A stretch of 6,208 nt of DNA. Origin: Legionellales bacterium UBA2469 (lineage in GTDB: Bacteria; Pseudomonadota; Gammaproteobacteria; Legionellales; Legionellaceae). The notes under the pieces were generated by a model. It did no database searches. It saw nothing but the letters and a program-made list of their open reading frames with translations, and had not been told where the DNA came from. Where the stretch lies: NCBI GenBank assembly GCA_002342175.1, contig DDPL01000061.1, positions 1 to 6,208 of the forward strand. The letters are read 5' to 3'. The translations under genes and the position numbers were made by a program. Shown here in pieces: positions 1 to 5,651 of this stretch (its first letter is position 1; every line of letters begins with the position of its first letter).

Positions 1-2
1 AA

Positions 3-704
3 GTCATGCAACCCGATGCGATTAAACGTTTAGAAGCCATTGTCTCTCTGGAAAACCTAGGGGCAGGTTTTACCCTTGCGATGCATGATATGGAAATTCG
101 GGGAGCCGGTGAATTTTTAGGTGAAGATCAAAGTGGAAATATGCATACCATAGGATACAGCTTATATATGGAAATGCTGGAGCAATCAATTAAAGATATT
201 AAATCCGGTATTATTCCAAGTTTTGATCATTTAAAAACCTCCTCTTGTGAAATGGATATTAAATTCAGTTGTATTATTCCCGAGGATTATATTGGAGATG
301 TTCATCAACGTCTTGTTATCTATAAACGCATATCTCATGCAAAAACAGATGTTGAACTTCATCAGCTTCAAATTGAACTTATCGATCGTTTTGGAATTTT
401 TCCAGAGCAAGTAAAAAACCTATTTGCCTCTACTCAACTTAAAAATCAATGCAATGAAATCGGTATTGTTCGAATTCATTTAAGCCAAGAATTGGCTATG
501 CTAGAATTCAGCAATCAGCCCAATATAGATCCAATGGCATTGATTCAGCTCATTCAAAATGAATCGTCAACCTATAAATTGATACAACAAATACGTCTTC
601 AAATCAAATTAAATCCCGTTTTATCAGTGCTTGAAAAGATTCACGAACTAAAAGCATTAATCACTCGTCTTACGCAATACCCTTCAAAATTTGAAGTTCA
701 TTGA
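3..704 (+). CDS. mfd: Transcription-repair coupling factor Mfd, C-terminal part (5' end outside window)
   Basis: Mfd is the ATP-dependent translocase that displaces RNA polymerase stalled at lesions and recruits UvrA for nucleotide excision repair. The window holds the last 233 codons or so of a protein normally near 1150 residues; the frame is open at the left edge. The translation starts in the TRG (translocation in RecG) region, with KRLEAIVSLENLGAGF and MEIRGAGEFLGEDQSG closely matching the E. coli protein. It continues through the C-terminal D7 domain (IPEDYIGDVHQRL, YKRISHAKT, IELIDRFGIFP), which in E. coli masks the UvrA-binding surface. Homology holds to about nucleotide 660. The last codons (ITRLTQYPSKFEVH, then TGA at 702-704) lie on sequence that, read on the other strand, is the 3' end of a transposase gene. 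The C-terminus therefore appears to have been rewritten by an insertion sequence, probably without harm because only the extreme tail is affected. Confidence 0.97.
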   Translation, partial: VMQPDAIKRLEAIVSLENLGAGFTLAMHDMEIRGAGEFLGEDQSGNMHTIGYSLYMEMLEQSIKDIKSGIIPSFDHLKTSSCEMDIKFSCIIPEDYIGDVHQRLVIYKRISHAKTDVELHQLQIELIDRFGIFPEQVKNLFASTQLKNQCNEIGIVRIHLSQELAMLEFSNQPNIDPMALIQLIQNESSTYKLIQQIRLQIKLNPVLSVLEKIHELKALITRLTQYPSKFEVH

Positions 705-963
705 ACATGAAAAATTACTTGCTAGGGCTCTGCATCAAGGTCTAGGTCTTTTGAATTGAGATAAAGCGTTCCTGATTTCTCGCCTTCGTTTGTGAAGATT
801 TCTTTAATTGTTTGACAGAAAAGCTGATATGCTTGAGATATACCGTGCTACTGACACTGAAATATAGTTTTGATATAGGGGTTTTAAGCGCAAACCATCC
901 AAATTTCTTGTTTCTGAAACATCCCATTAATGAATTCAGGGGCTTTTCGCCGCATTTTGGCAA
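661..963 (-). pseudogene. Decayed DDE transposase fragment, left copy
   Basis: This is a broken remnant of an IS4/IS701-like DDE transposase, read right to left. In order along the - strand it shows EFINGMFQKQ (near 926-897, resembling the family stretch after the second catalytic Asp), then a frame change to ALKTP. Next come TVYLKHISFSVKQLKK, a 1-nt deletion, TNEGEKSGTLYL and KDLDLDAE, and a stop at about 722-724. The tail FNELQILKGIA ends with TAA at 670-672. Bases 758-846 pair with 2990-3079 of the right copy at about 87% identity by hand count with one gap. Bases 686-708 match 3263-3285 exactly in inverted orientation. Relative to the right copy, roughly 120 bp around the catalytic Glu region are deleted, and everything upstream of about 963 is missing. 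The outer end near 661 is placed where the two copies stop resembling each other (AGTGA after the stop). It lies inside the mfd reading frame. Confidence 0.85.
686..708 (+). repeat. Left arm of 23-bp inverted repeat (IS 3' end)
   Basis: This 23-bp stretch is the exact reverse complement of 3263-3285, and after one mismatch the match goes on for four more bases. Weaker similarity (about 13 of 20) continues outward to 661. It contains the near-palindrome GTTCATTGAAC. On the - strand it encodes the transposase tail FNELQIL; on the + strand it encodes the last residues of Mfd and its TGA stop. Confidence 0.93.
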
Positions 964-969
964 AACTAA

Positions 970-2169
970 TTAGAGATCAGCCTTTTTACAAATTTTACGC
1001 AACACCTCTCCAATGTTTTTGGTTTGTACTGCAGAAACGCCGACTTTAGCTGCAAAAGCATCCCATTTTTGGATGGCAGCTAAAACCTGATCAATGATAG
1101 CTAATGCCTTATCGTGCTTAATGCCTACAGTACCGGCTAGTTTTAAAAAATGGTTTTTTGTAGGATTTTTCCCTTCACCTATAATCATCGTCGAATGCTC
1201 ACCAGCAGGGCCTGAAGAAAAGGTTAAATCGTAAGCTGGAGATACCGTCCAATTACCTTGCTGGTTCATTAAAAATGAAAAGTTCTTTGAATGATCATCG
1301 CGATTATGACTTAAGATGTTAAAAACTGCATTTCTAAACTGGATTTCACATTGCCTGATATCTTTTGTTAGATACAACGTTGCTTTCATGATGCTTTCAT
1401 AATCAAGAGAAGGCTCTCTATGATCGGCATGGAGGAGACCTGCAATGGTATGCATATGAATACGGTTATCACCGTTTCTATCAAATCTCTTAACCCCAAA
1501 AAAACCTAAACCCTTTCGAGATGGAAAAAGCTTTGCTTCAGGCACAATGAGTCCGGCATCAATAGCCATAAGGTGGTAGGCATATTCAATGGCGCTGATA
1601 TCTTTTGGGTCGAACTGAGATCTAAACTTAATCAGCCAATCCGAATCTTCAATATTAAGTAATACTTTAGGGCGAGCCCCGGCTGAAGATCCTCCTAACA
1701 CCAGCAAATCCTCAACATAAGCATCATTTTCATCTAAGGTTGCTTGTATTTCGATATCAATTTCATCTAAGTCATTGGTGATATGAGAAATAGCACCTGG
1801 ATTTTCAGGCTCATATGACAAAGCCCCCATACCATGCGTACCAACAAAACAAAGGCGATCTAGAGGTGAAAGTGTTCCGGGATTAAGTCCGGCATTCATC
1901 AATTTTCGGTCCAAAAGTAACCGACCCCAGCCATCAGGCAAGCTGTCATTGAAGACGCCAAACAACGCCTCAAATGTGCGATCATTCGATTCTATAACAC
2001 CTGATTTAAGCGGTAGTTTAAAAGGCGATAACTCAAGCCCCCTTTTAATAAAATCAGCATCATATTCAAAAAATATTTTTCTGTTTTTTAGCAATAACCT
2101 TCCTGTGAGCAGTGAAGTTCCTGAGCCGTGATAATAAACATAAACAAGATTTTGATTTGAGAAGCTCAT
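970..2169 (-). CDS. hipA: HipA-family serine/threonine kinase toxin
   Basis: HipA toxins are kinases that stop growth by phosphorylating a translation component; for E. coli HipA this is glutamyl-tRNA synthetase GltX. At 399 residues this is a full single-chain HipA, somewhat shorter than E. coli HipA (440) and not the split HipS/HipT form. The N-subdomain carries FGVFNDSLPDGWGRLLLDR (about 70-88). The Gly-rich loop is LGGSSAGARPK (158-168), in which Ser161 aligns with the autophosphorylated Ser150 of E. coli HipA. Lys181 in WLIKF is the likely ATP lysine. HNRDDHSKNFSFL (288-300) supplies the catalytic Asp291 and Asn296, and SPAYDL (310-315) supplies the metal-binding Asp314. All key positions are present, so the kinase looks competent. 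ATG overlaps the hipB stop (ATGA), with GAGG a few bases upstream, so translation should be coupled to hipB. The stop lies only a few bases from the left transposase remnant. The substrate cannot be told from sequence. Confidence 0.95.
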   Translation of the reverse strand: MSFSNQNLVYVYYHGSGTSLLTGRLLLKNRKIFFEYDADFIKRGLELSPFKLPLKSGVIESNDRTFEALFGVFNDSLPDGWGRLLLDRKLMNAGLNPGTLSPLDRLCFVGTHGMGALSYEPENPGAISHITNDLDEIDIEIQATLDENDAYVEDLLVLGGSSAGARPKVLLNIEDSDWLIKFRSQFDPKDISAIEYAYHLMAIDAGLIVPEAKLFPSRKGLGFFGVKRFDRNGDNRIHMHTIAGLLHADHREPSLDYESIMKATLYLTKDIRQCEIQFRNAVFNILSHNRDDHSKNFSFLMNQQGNWTVSPAYDLTFSSGPAGEHSTMIIGEGKNPTKNHFLKLAGTVGIKHDKALAIIDQVLAAIQKWDAFAAKVGVSAVQTKNIGEVLRKICKKADL

Positions 2170-2471
2170 TTTCTACCTCTTTTTCTTTTTCCATTTTCTA
2201 GCAAGCCATCAAGAGATAAGGCTTCTTGAGCGCTTTTAAGTGCAAATAACGCTTTAAAATCATCCATGCACCCAAGTATCACGGCCAGCTTCAGCAAGGA
2301 TTCCAAGGATATTTGGCCGGTTTTCTCAAACTTTTTTAAAGAGCCATAACTAACGCCAGACTTTTCTGATAAGGTCTGCTGACTTAAATTGAGTTCAAGC
2401 CGAAGGTCACGCGCTCTACTTGCTATTGCCTTTCGCACTTCCTCAGGCGACATCATAATAACTGATATCAT
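2166..2471 (-). CDS. hipB: HipB-type antitoxin / XRE-family repressor
   Basis: This is the small DNA-binding partner of HipA: it neutralises the kinase by complex formation and represses its own operon. The 101-residue product has an XRE/HTH_3 helix-turn-helix over about residues 21-67 (LRLELNLSQQTLSEKSGVSY, then KKFEKTGQISLESLLKLA). A C-terminal segment ends in a very basic tail, GKRKRGRK. The ATG at 2471 is chosen because AAAGGA stands just upstream (AAAGGATATTATG). An ATG at 2498 lies within the promoter/operator palindrome and would add nine residues with no ribosome site, so it is rejected. The stop overlaps the hipA start by four bases, giving the usual antitoxin-first order. The role follows from the HTH domain and the hipA partner; direct repression of this promoter is inferred from the palindrome over its -10 box. 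Confidence 0.92.
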   Translation of the reverse strand: MISVIMMSPEEVRKAIASRARDLRLELNLSQQTLSEKSGVSYGSLKKFEKTGQISLESLLKLAVILGCMDDFKALFALKSAQEALSLDGLLENGKRKRGRK

Positions 2472-2496
2472 AATATCCTTTGTAGCTAAAAAACAC

Positions 2497-2514
2497 ATAT
2501 AATAGCTATTATAT
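2497..2514. promoter_or_regulatory. 18-bp perfect palindrome, candidate HipB operator
   Basis: ATATAATAGCTATTATAT is a perfect inverted repeat centred between 2505 and 2506. It contains the -10 box of the hipB promoter and reaches to about the expected transcription start. TAGCT recurs at 2483-2487 and 2515-2519, possibly extra half-sites. The site does not match the TATCC-N8-GGATA operators of E. coli hipBA, so if HipB binds here it uses a different sequence. Palindromes arise easily in AT-rich DNA; the position is the main argument. Confidence 0.6.
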
Positions 2515-2536
2515 TAGCTTTTAAATTAAAGTTCAA
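2508..2536 (-). promoter_or_regulatory. Sigma-70-type promoter of hipBA
   Basis: On the - strand, TTGAAC (2536-2531, 4 of 6 to the -35 consensus) is followed after exactly 17 bases by a perfect TATAAT (2513-2508). Transcription would start near 2501, giving a leader of about 30 bases before the hipB ATG at 2471. The -10 box lies within the 18-bp palindrome. Confidence 0.75.
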
Positions 2537-2569
2537 GTCTCATTTGTTTCTGAACCAATACAGTCGTTC

Positions 2570-3306
2570 TTATTCTAACATACGGAGACATTACGCCTTT
2601 TTTTGATAGAATACGTACTCGAGGATATCCCTTCACTGTTTTTCTAAACTAGTGATGTGGCTTTACCCATTAGATATGAAATTGTTAAAAGGATTTGGAG
2701 TTTTATGATGTTAAAACAAAAAGAAAAAAAAAGAATCTTATCAGTAAAAATGAACATTTTTGCAACTTGGTACAGCTTGCCGTGGATAATAAAGTCCTGT
2801 TCCCGCATATCCATGCACATGGTTGGTTTGACTCAAAGGCAAATATGAATTTTATTCATCATCATTTAAATAAACATTTTATTTTTGCAATTAAATCCAA
2901 TCGATGAATTGCTCTTTCTAAAAAAGAGGCAAGCTACTGTCAATTTCAAAGAATTGATTCATTAAGGTGGAATGATGGTGAGAGACACACCGTATATCTC
3001 AAGGATATTAACTTTCCTGTCAAACTATTGAAGAAAATCTTAACAAACGAAGACGAGAAACCAGGAACGCTTTATCTAGGCCTTAATGCCGACCGCATGC
3101 ACGAAGTCTACCAAAAAAATGTGTAAAATTGAAATTTTTCATCAATCGATAAAGCAAAATGAAAGTTTATCTAAATCACAACCCGAACGATAAGAACACA
3201 TTCTAATCATTTATTTGCATCACACATCGCTTACTGTAAAATTATTAAAAGCCAATGTTTAAATGTTCAATGAACTTCAAATTTTTAAGGGTGCTGTATA
3301 ACATTA
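2570..3306 (+). pseudogene. Decayed DDE transposase gene, right copy
   Basis: This is a transposase pseudogene of the IS4/IS701-like DDE type, recognised by conserved blocks scattered over shifting frames. From 2657 it reads VALPIRYEIVKR. It then shifts frame near 2690-2700 to EFYDVKTKRKKKNLISKNEH, AHGWFDSKANMNFIHHHLNK and HFIFAIKSNR. A TGA at 2905-2907 interrupts, after which the same frame continues IALSKKEASYCQFQRIDSL, HTVYLKDINFPVKLLKKILT and EDEKPGTLYLGLNAD. Another shift near 3118 gives CKIEIFHQSIKQNESLSKSQ, which includes the likely catalytic Glu (codon 3131-3133). A shift near 3192 gives THSNHLFASHIAYCKI, and a last one before 3263 gives FNELQIFKGAV with TAA at 3299-3301. The Asp of the family AD-x-WF motif is His (codon 2818-2820). 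Part of the C-terminal region before FNELQ is deleted. The 5' limit is uncertain: IRRHY near 2576 and SLFF-TSDVALP near 2633-2665 look family-like, but no start or inner end is visible. Confidence 0.85.
3263..3285 (+). repeat. Right arm of 23-bp inverted repeat (IS 3' end)
   Basis: This is identical to the reverse complement of 686-708 over 23 bases and then AAGG after one mismatch. It encodes the transposase tail FNELQIF in the right copy. Together with the left arm it marks the outer ends of the IS pair around hipBA. Confidence 0.93.
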
Positions 3307-3335
3307 GTGAATCAGTAAAATCAGCAAAAAAACAT

Positions 3336-3359
3336 AAAAAAAGGAGCCGAAGCTCCTTT
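3336..3359 (-). terminator. Rho-independent terminator of yccA (UUCG loop)
   Basis: Read on the - strand, AAAGGAGC, the loop TTCG and GCTCCTTT form an 8-bp stem closed by a C-G pair around a UUCG tetraloop. A T run leads into ATG and a second T run at 3332-3326. The hairpin begins 17 bases past the yccA stop codon. The A/T flanks are nearly symmetrical, but the + strand side has only TTTAATAATT, so leftward termination is favoured. Confidence 0.88.
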
Positions 3360-3375
3360 AATAATTAGTTATAAA

Positions 3376-4056
3376 TTAATCTCTATCATTTCCAGAAAAT
3401 GCAGCAAGGATTTGTAAGAGACTTACAAAGATATTGTAAATTGAAACATATAAGGAAACTGTGGCATTAATATAATTGGTTTCCCCTCCGTGTATAATTT
3501 GACTGGTTTGAAATAAAATCAAACCGGATGATAGCAACATAAATGCACCAGAAATCAAAACTTGTAATCCAGATAATGGGAAGAATAATCCGACCAACAT
3601 CATCAAGAAAACAACCATCATTCCTGCAAATAAGAATCCACCCATATAACTAAAATCTTTTTGCGTGGTTAAAGTATAAGCCGACAACCCTAAAAAGATT
3701 ATACCCGTTCCACCTAATGCAGTCCCAATAATATGAGCACCATTTGGAAGATGTAACAAGTACATATTCAGAATAGGACCCAAAGCAAATCCCATAAACC
3801 CGGTGAAACCAAAGGCCGCAACAATTCCCATGGGGCTATTTTGAAGCATATTGGTTAAAAACATCAACCCATATGAGCCAATTAGAAAAACAATAGGATT
3901 TATAACAGTCACACCCATTGCCAAACTCATGTAAGCCATTATTCCACTAAAAACCAATGTCATAGCTAACAGCAAATAGGTATTTCTTAATACTTTATTT
4001 GTTGCTAACACAGACTCCATACGTCTATGTAGAACAGAAACATCATTTTTGTTCAT
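3376..4056 (-). CDS. yccA: Bax inhibitor-1 family membrane protein YccA
   Basis: YccA is an inner-membrane protein that binds the FtsH protease and, in E. coli, protects the SecY translocon from FtsH degradation when secretion is jammed. This 226-residue protein (E. coli YccA is 219) matches from KVLRNTYLLLAMTLVFSG (21-38) through YGLMFLTNM, GFALGPILNMYL and SAYTLTTQKDFSYMGG. The C-terminal signature comprises IIHGGETNYI (187-196) and ATVSLYVSIYNIFVSLL (198-214). About seven hydrophobic segments can be drawn: 26-46, 52-70, 76-100, 107-129, 138-158, 163-184 and 198-220. The soluble N-terminus (1-25) is where FtsH is thought to engage. The start at 4056 is chosen because GGAG lies 6 bases upstream; an ATG at 4068 overlaps that ribosome site and would add only four residues. 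Position 183 is Gln (LFQTS), where E. coli has Glu. The gene is transcribed divergently from tldD and has its own promoter and terminator. Confidence 0.95.
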   Translation of the reverse strand: MNKNDVSVLHRRMESVLATNKVLRNTYLLLAMTLVFSGIMAYMSLAMGVTVINPIVFLIGSYGLMFLTNMLQNSPMGIVAAFGFTGFMGFALGPILNMYLLHLPNGAHIIGTALGGTGIIFLGLSAYTLTTQKDFSYMGGFLFAGMMVVFLMMLVGLFFPLSGLQVLISGAFMLLSSGLILFQTSQIIHGGETNYINATVSLYVSIYNIFVSLLQILAAFSGNDRD

Positions 4057-4098
4057 TTTAAGCTCCATTGTTCTAAACTTTATTACTCTACACCTATT

Positions 4099-4107
4099 AT
4101 TATACCA
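4099..4107 (-). promoter_or_regulatory. Extended -10 promoter of yccA
   Basis: On the - strand TGGTATAAT (4107-4099) is a perfect -10 hexamer with the TGn extension, 42 bases before the yccA ATG. No good -35 hexamer lies 16-18 bases upstream, which is common for extended -10 promoters. Confidence 0.6.
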
Positions 4108-4122
4108 TATGCAAGAAACCTC

Positions 4123-4151
4123 TTGATACAGCCCTAGACGAAATTTTCAAT
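4123..4151 (+). promoter_or_regulatory. Candidate promoter of tldD
   Basis: TTGATA (4123-4128, 5 of 6) and TTCAAT (4146-4151, 4 of 6) are separated by 17 bases and lie 45 bases before the tldD ATG. TAAAAT at 4157-4162 is an alternative -10 without a matching -35. The candidate is back-to-back with the yccA promoter within the 140-bp divergent region. Confidence 0.4.
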
Positions 4152-4196
4152 CTATGTAAAATAATTGAATAATTGATTTTATTTATTAGGTTTTTA

Positions 4197-5651
4197 ATGT
4201 CCGCAACTGCACAATATGAAAAAATTATTCAAGATACATTATTCATCCCTGCTCATTTTGATGCTTACGACTTACAAAAAGTATTCTATAAACACTTAGA
4301 AAATAAAATTGACTTTGCCGACATCTATTTACAAAATACACATCATGAATCATGGATTTTAGAAGATTCTCAAGTCAAACGCGGTCATTTTGCCATTGAT
4401 AGGGGCGTTGGCATTCGAATGATAAACCATGATAAAACGGGATTTGCGTTTTGTGATGATATTGCTTTATCTCCTATTGAAGAAGCTATGAAAGCTGCTA
4501 AAGCTATTGGTCGTATTCAATCAACATCACCTATTCAAATATCCAATCCCAAACAAAATCCCAAATTATATCTACCCTCAAATCCAATCCTTAATATGGA
4601 TTCACAAGCAAAAATCAAACTTTTACACCAAATTGATGAACTTGCCCGAAAAAAAGATGCTCGTGTTACCCAAGTGAATGCCAGTATCAGTGCTGAATTT
4701 GATGTTATTGGCATTATCAACTCCCAAGGTCTCGTTGCAGGAGATGTGCGTCCGCTAATTAGTATCCATATCACCGTTTGGATGGAAGAAAATGGCAAAC
4801 GTGAAACAGGGCGCGCAGGTGGTGGAGGACGGTATGATTTTCATCAATTGGAAAATAATGATCTTATTGAAACTTTAATTCACCAAGCCATTCATGAAGC
4901 GAATATTAATTTATTAAGTATTCCAGCACCAGCTGGTGAAATGCCCGTTGTTTTAGGCTCAGGATGGCCAGGCATTTTACTACATGAAGCCGTCGGTCAT
5001 GGATTGGAAGGTGATTTTAACCGAAAAGAAACATCAACATTTAGCAACCGAATTGGCGAACAAGTCGCAGCCAAAGGAATTACTGTTGTAGATAATGGCA
5101 CACTTGAAAATCGCAGAGGTTCCTTAAATATTGATGATGAAGGCACGCCAACACAAAATACCGTTCTTATTCAGGATGGTATTTTAGTTAATTATATGCA
5201 GGATTTGTTGAATGCTCGATTGATGGGTATGCAAACCACTGGAAATTGCCGTCGTGAATCCTACGCCTGCATGCCCATGCCTCGAATGACCAATACCTAT
5301 ATGATGCCAGGTTCACAATCAAAAGATGACATCATCGCATCCGTTGAAAAAGGCATTTATGCTGTAAATTTTGGTGGTGGACAAGTGGATATCACCTCGG
5401 GTCAATTTGTATTCAGTACCAGTGAAGCTTATTTGATTGAGAAGGGAAAAATTACACAGCCAATTAAAGGAGCCACTTTAATTGGCAATGGCCCTGAAGT
5501 CATGAAACGCATCAGCATGATTGGTAAAGATTTAAGCCTTGATCCCGGTATTGGTGTTTGTGGTAAGAATGGACAATCCGTGCCTGTTGGTGTAGGACAA
5601 CCAACCGTTAAAATTGATAAAATCATTGTCGGGGGAAGTCAGGCGACATAA
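4197..5651 (+). CDS. tldD: Metalloprotease subunit TldD (TldD/TldE complex)
   Basis: TldD pairs with TldE (PmbA) to form a zinc-dependent protease that trims unfolded peptides. In E. coli it removes the microcin B17 leader and helps degrade the CcdA antitoxin. The 484-residue product (E. coli 481) is collinear along its whole length. Blocks include YLQNTHHESWILEDSQVK near the start, GRAGGGGRYDF, and the active-site segment GWPGILLHEAVGHGLEGDF with the HExxxH motif (His263, Glu264, His268). Also present are RRGSLNIDDEGTP, RLMGMQTTGNCRRESYACMP, NFGGGQVDITSGQFVFSTSE and GVCGKNGQSVPVGVGQPT with the metal-ligand Cys455 (Cys454 in E. coli). The ATG at 4197 follows TTAGG by six bases; an upstream in-frame TTG at 4173 would add MILFIRFL, with no counterpart in the family. 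The tldE partner is not in the window. The stop overlaps the next start (TAATG), so the downstream gene is likely co-transcribed and translationally coupled. Confidence 0.97.
   Translation: MSATAQYEKIIQDTLFIPAHFDAYDLQKVFYKHLENKIDFADIYLQNTHHESWILEDSQVKRGHFAIDRGVGIRMINHDKTGFAFCDDIALSPIEEAMKAAKAIGRIQSTSPIQISNPKQNPKLYLPSNPILNMDSQAKIKLLHQIDELARKKDARVTQVNASISAEFDVIGIINSQGLVAGDVRPLISIHITVWMEENGKRETGRAGGGGRYDFHQLENNDLIETLIHQAIHEANINLLSIPAPAGEMPVVLGSGWPGILLHEAVGHGLEGDFNRKETSTFSNRIGEQVAAKGITVVDNGTLENRRGSLNIDDEGTPTQNTVLIQDGILVNYMQDLLNARLMGMQTTGNCRRESYACMPMPRMTNTYMMPGSQSKDDIIASVEKGIYAVNFGGGQVDITSGQFVFSTSEAYLIEKGKITQPIKGATLIGNGPEVMKRISMIGKDLSLDPGIGVCGKNGQSVPVGVGQPTVKIDKIIVGGSQAT

Larger units (their letters stand above)
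661..3306. mobile_element. hipBA island bounded by inverted IS remnants (composite-transposon-like)
   Basis: The 2.6-kb segment between mfd and the yccA terminator consists of hipBA flanked by two degraded copies of one IS in opposite orientation, with transposase 3' ends outward. The limits are the last bases where the two ends still resemble each other (TCACT at 661-665, AGTGA at 3306-3310, both a few bases past the transposase stop codons). I found no convincing target-site duplication next to these limits, and no inner IS ends are recognisable, so transposition as one unit is inferred from the arrangement. Two independent IS insertions next to a resident hipBA, or recombination between IS copies, remain possible. 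Both IS copies are inactive, so the island should no longer move by itself. Confidence 0.55.

Noticed and set aside
742..963. 73-codon open frame on the - strand beginning at a TTG next to the hipA stop
   Set aside because: It is a by-chance open stretch through the left transposase remnant. Part of it (TVYLKHISFSVKQLKK) is transposase sequence, but the rest is out of frame, and there is no ribosome site.
925..965. Possible hairpin just downstream of hipA (GGC-GAAAA-GCC on the - strand)
   Set aside because: The stem is only three pairs with no T run, so it is not supported as a terminator.
1949..2131. 60-codon + strand frame inside hipA
   Set aside because: It is antisense to a strongly conserved hipA coding region, with no family resemblance of its own.
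2523..2535. AAATTAAAGTTCA upstream of hipB, similar to the outer IS end (AAATTTGAAGTTCA)
   Set aside because: It is short, AT-rich and gapped, with no corresponding sequence near the hipA end, so it is not enough to call an inner IS inverted repeat.
2657..2907. Two short overlapping + strand open frames (63 and 70 codons)
   Set aside because: They are fragments of the same decayed transposase in different frames and continue past the stop at 2905-2907; they are not independent genes.
650..3320. Target-site duplication around the hipBA island
   Set aside because: The bases next to the inferred outer ends (left ...attaa, right atcag...) do not form a convincing direct repeat; the ends are too eroded to decide.
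4535..4798. 87-codon - strand frame inside tldD, and a similar 65-codon one at 5429-5626
   Set aside because: Both are antisense shadows of tldD, which is collinear with its family throughout.
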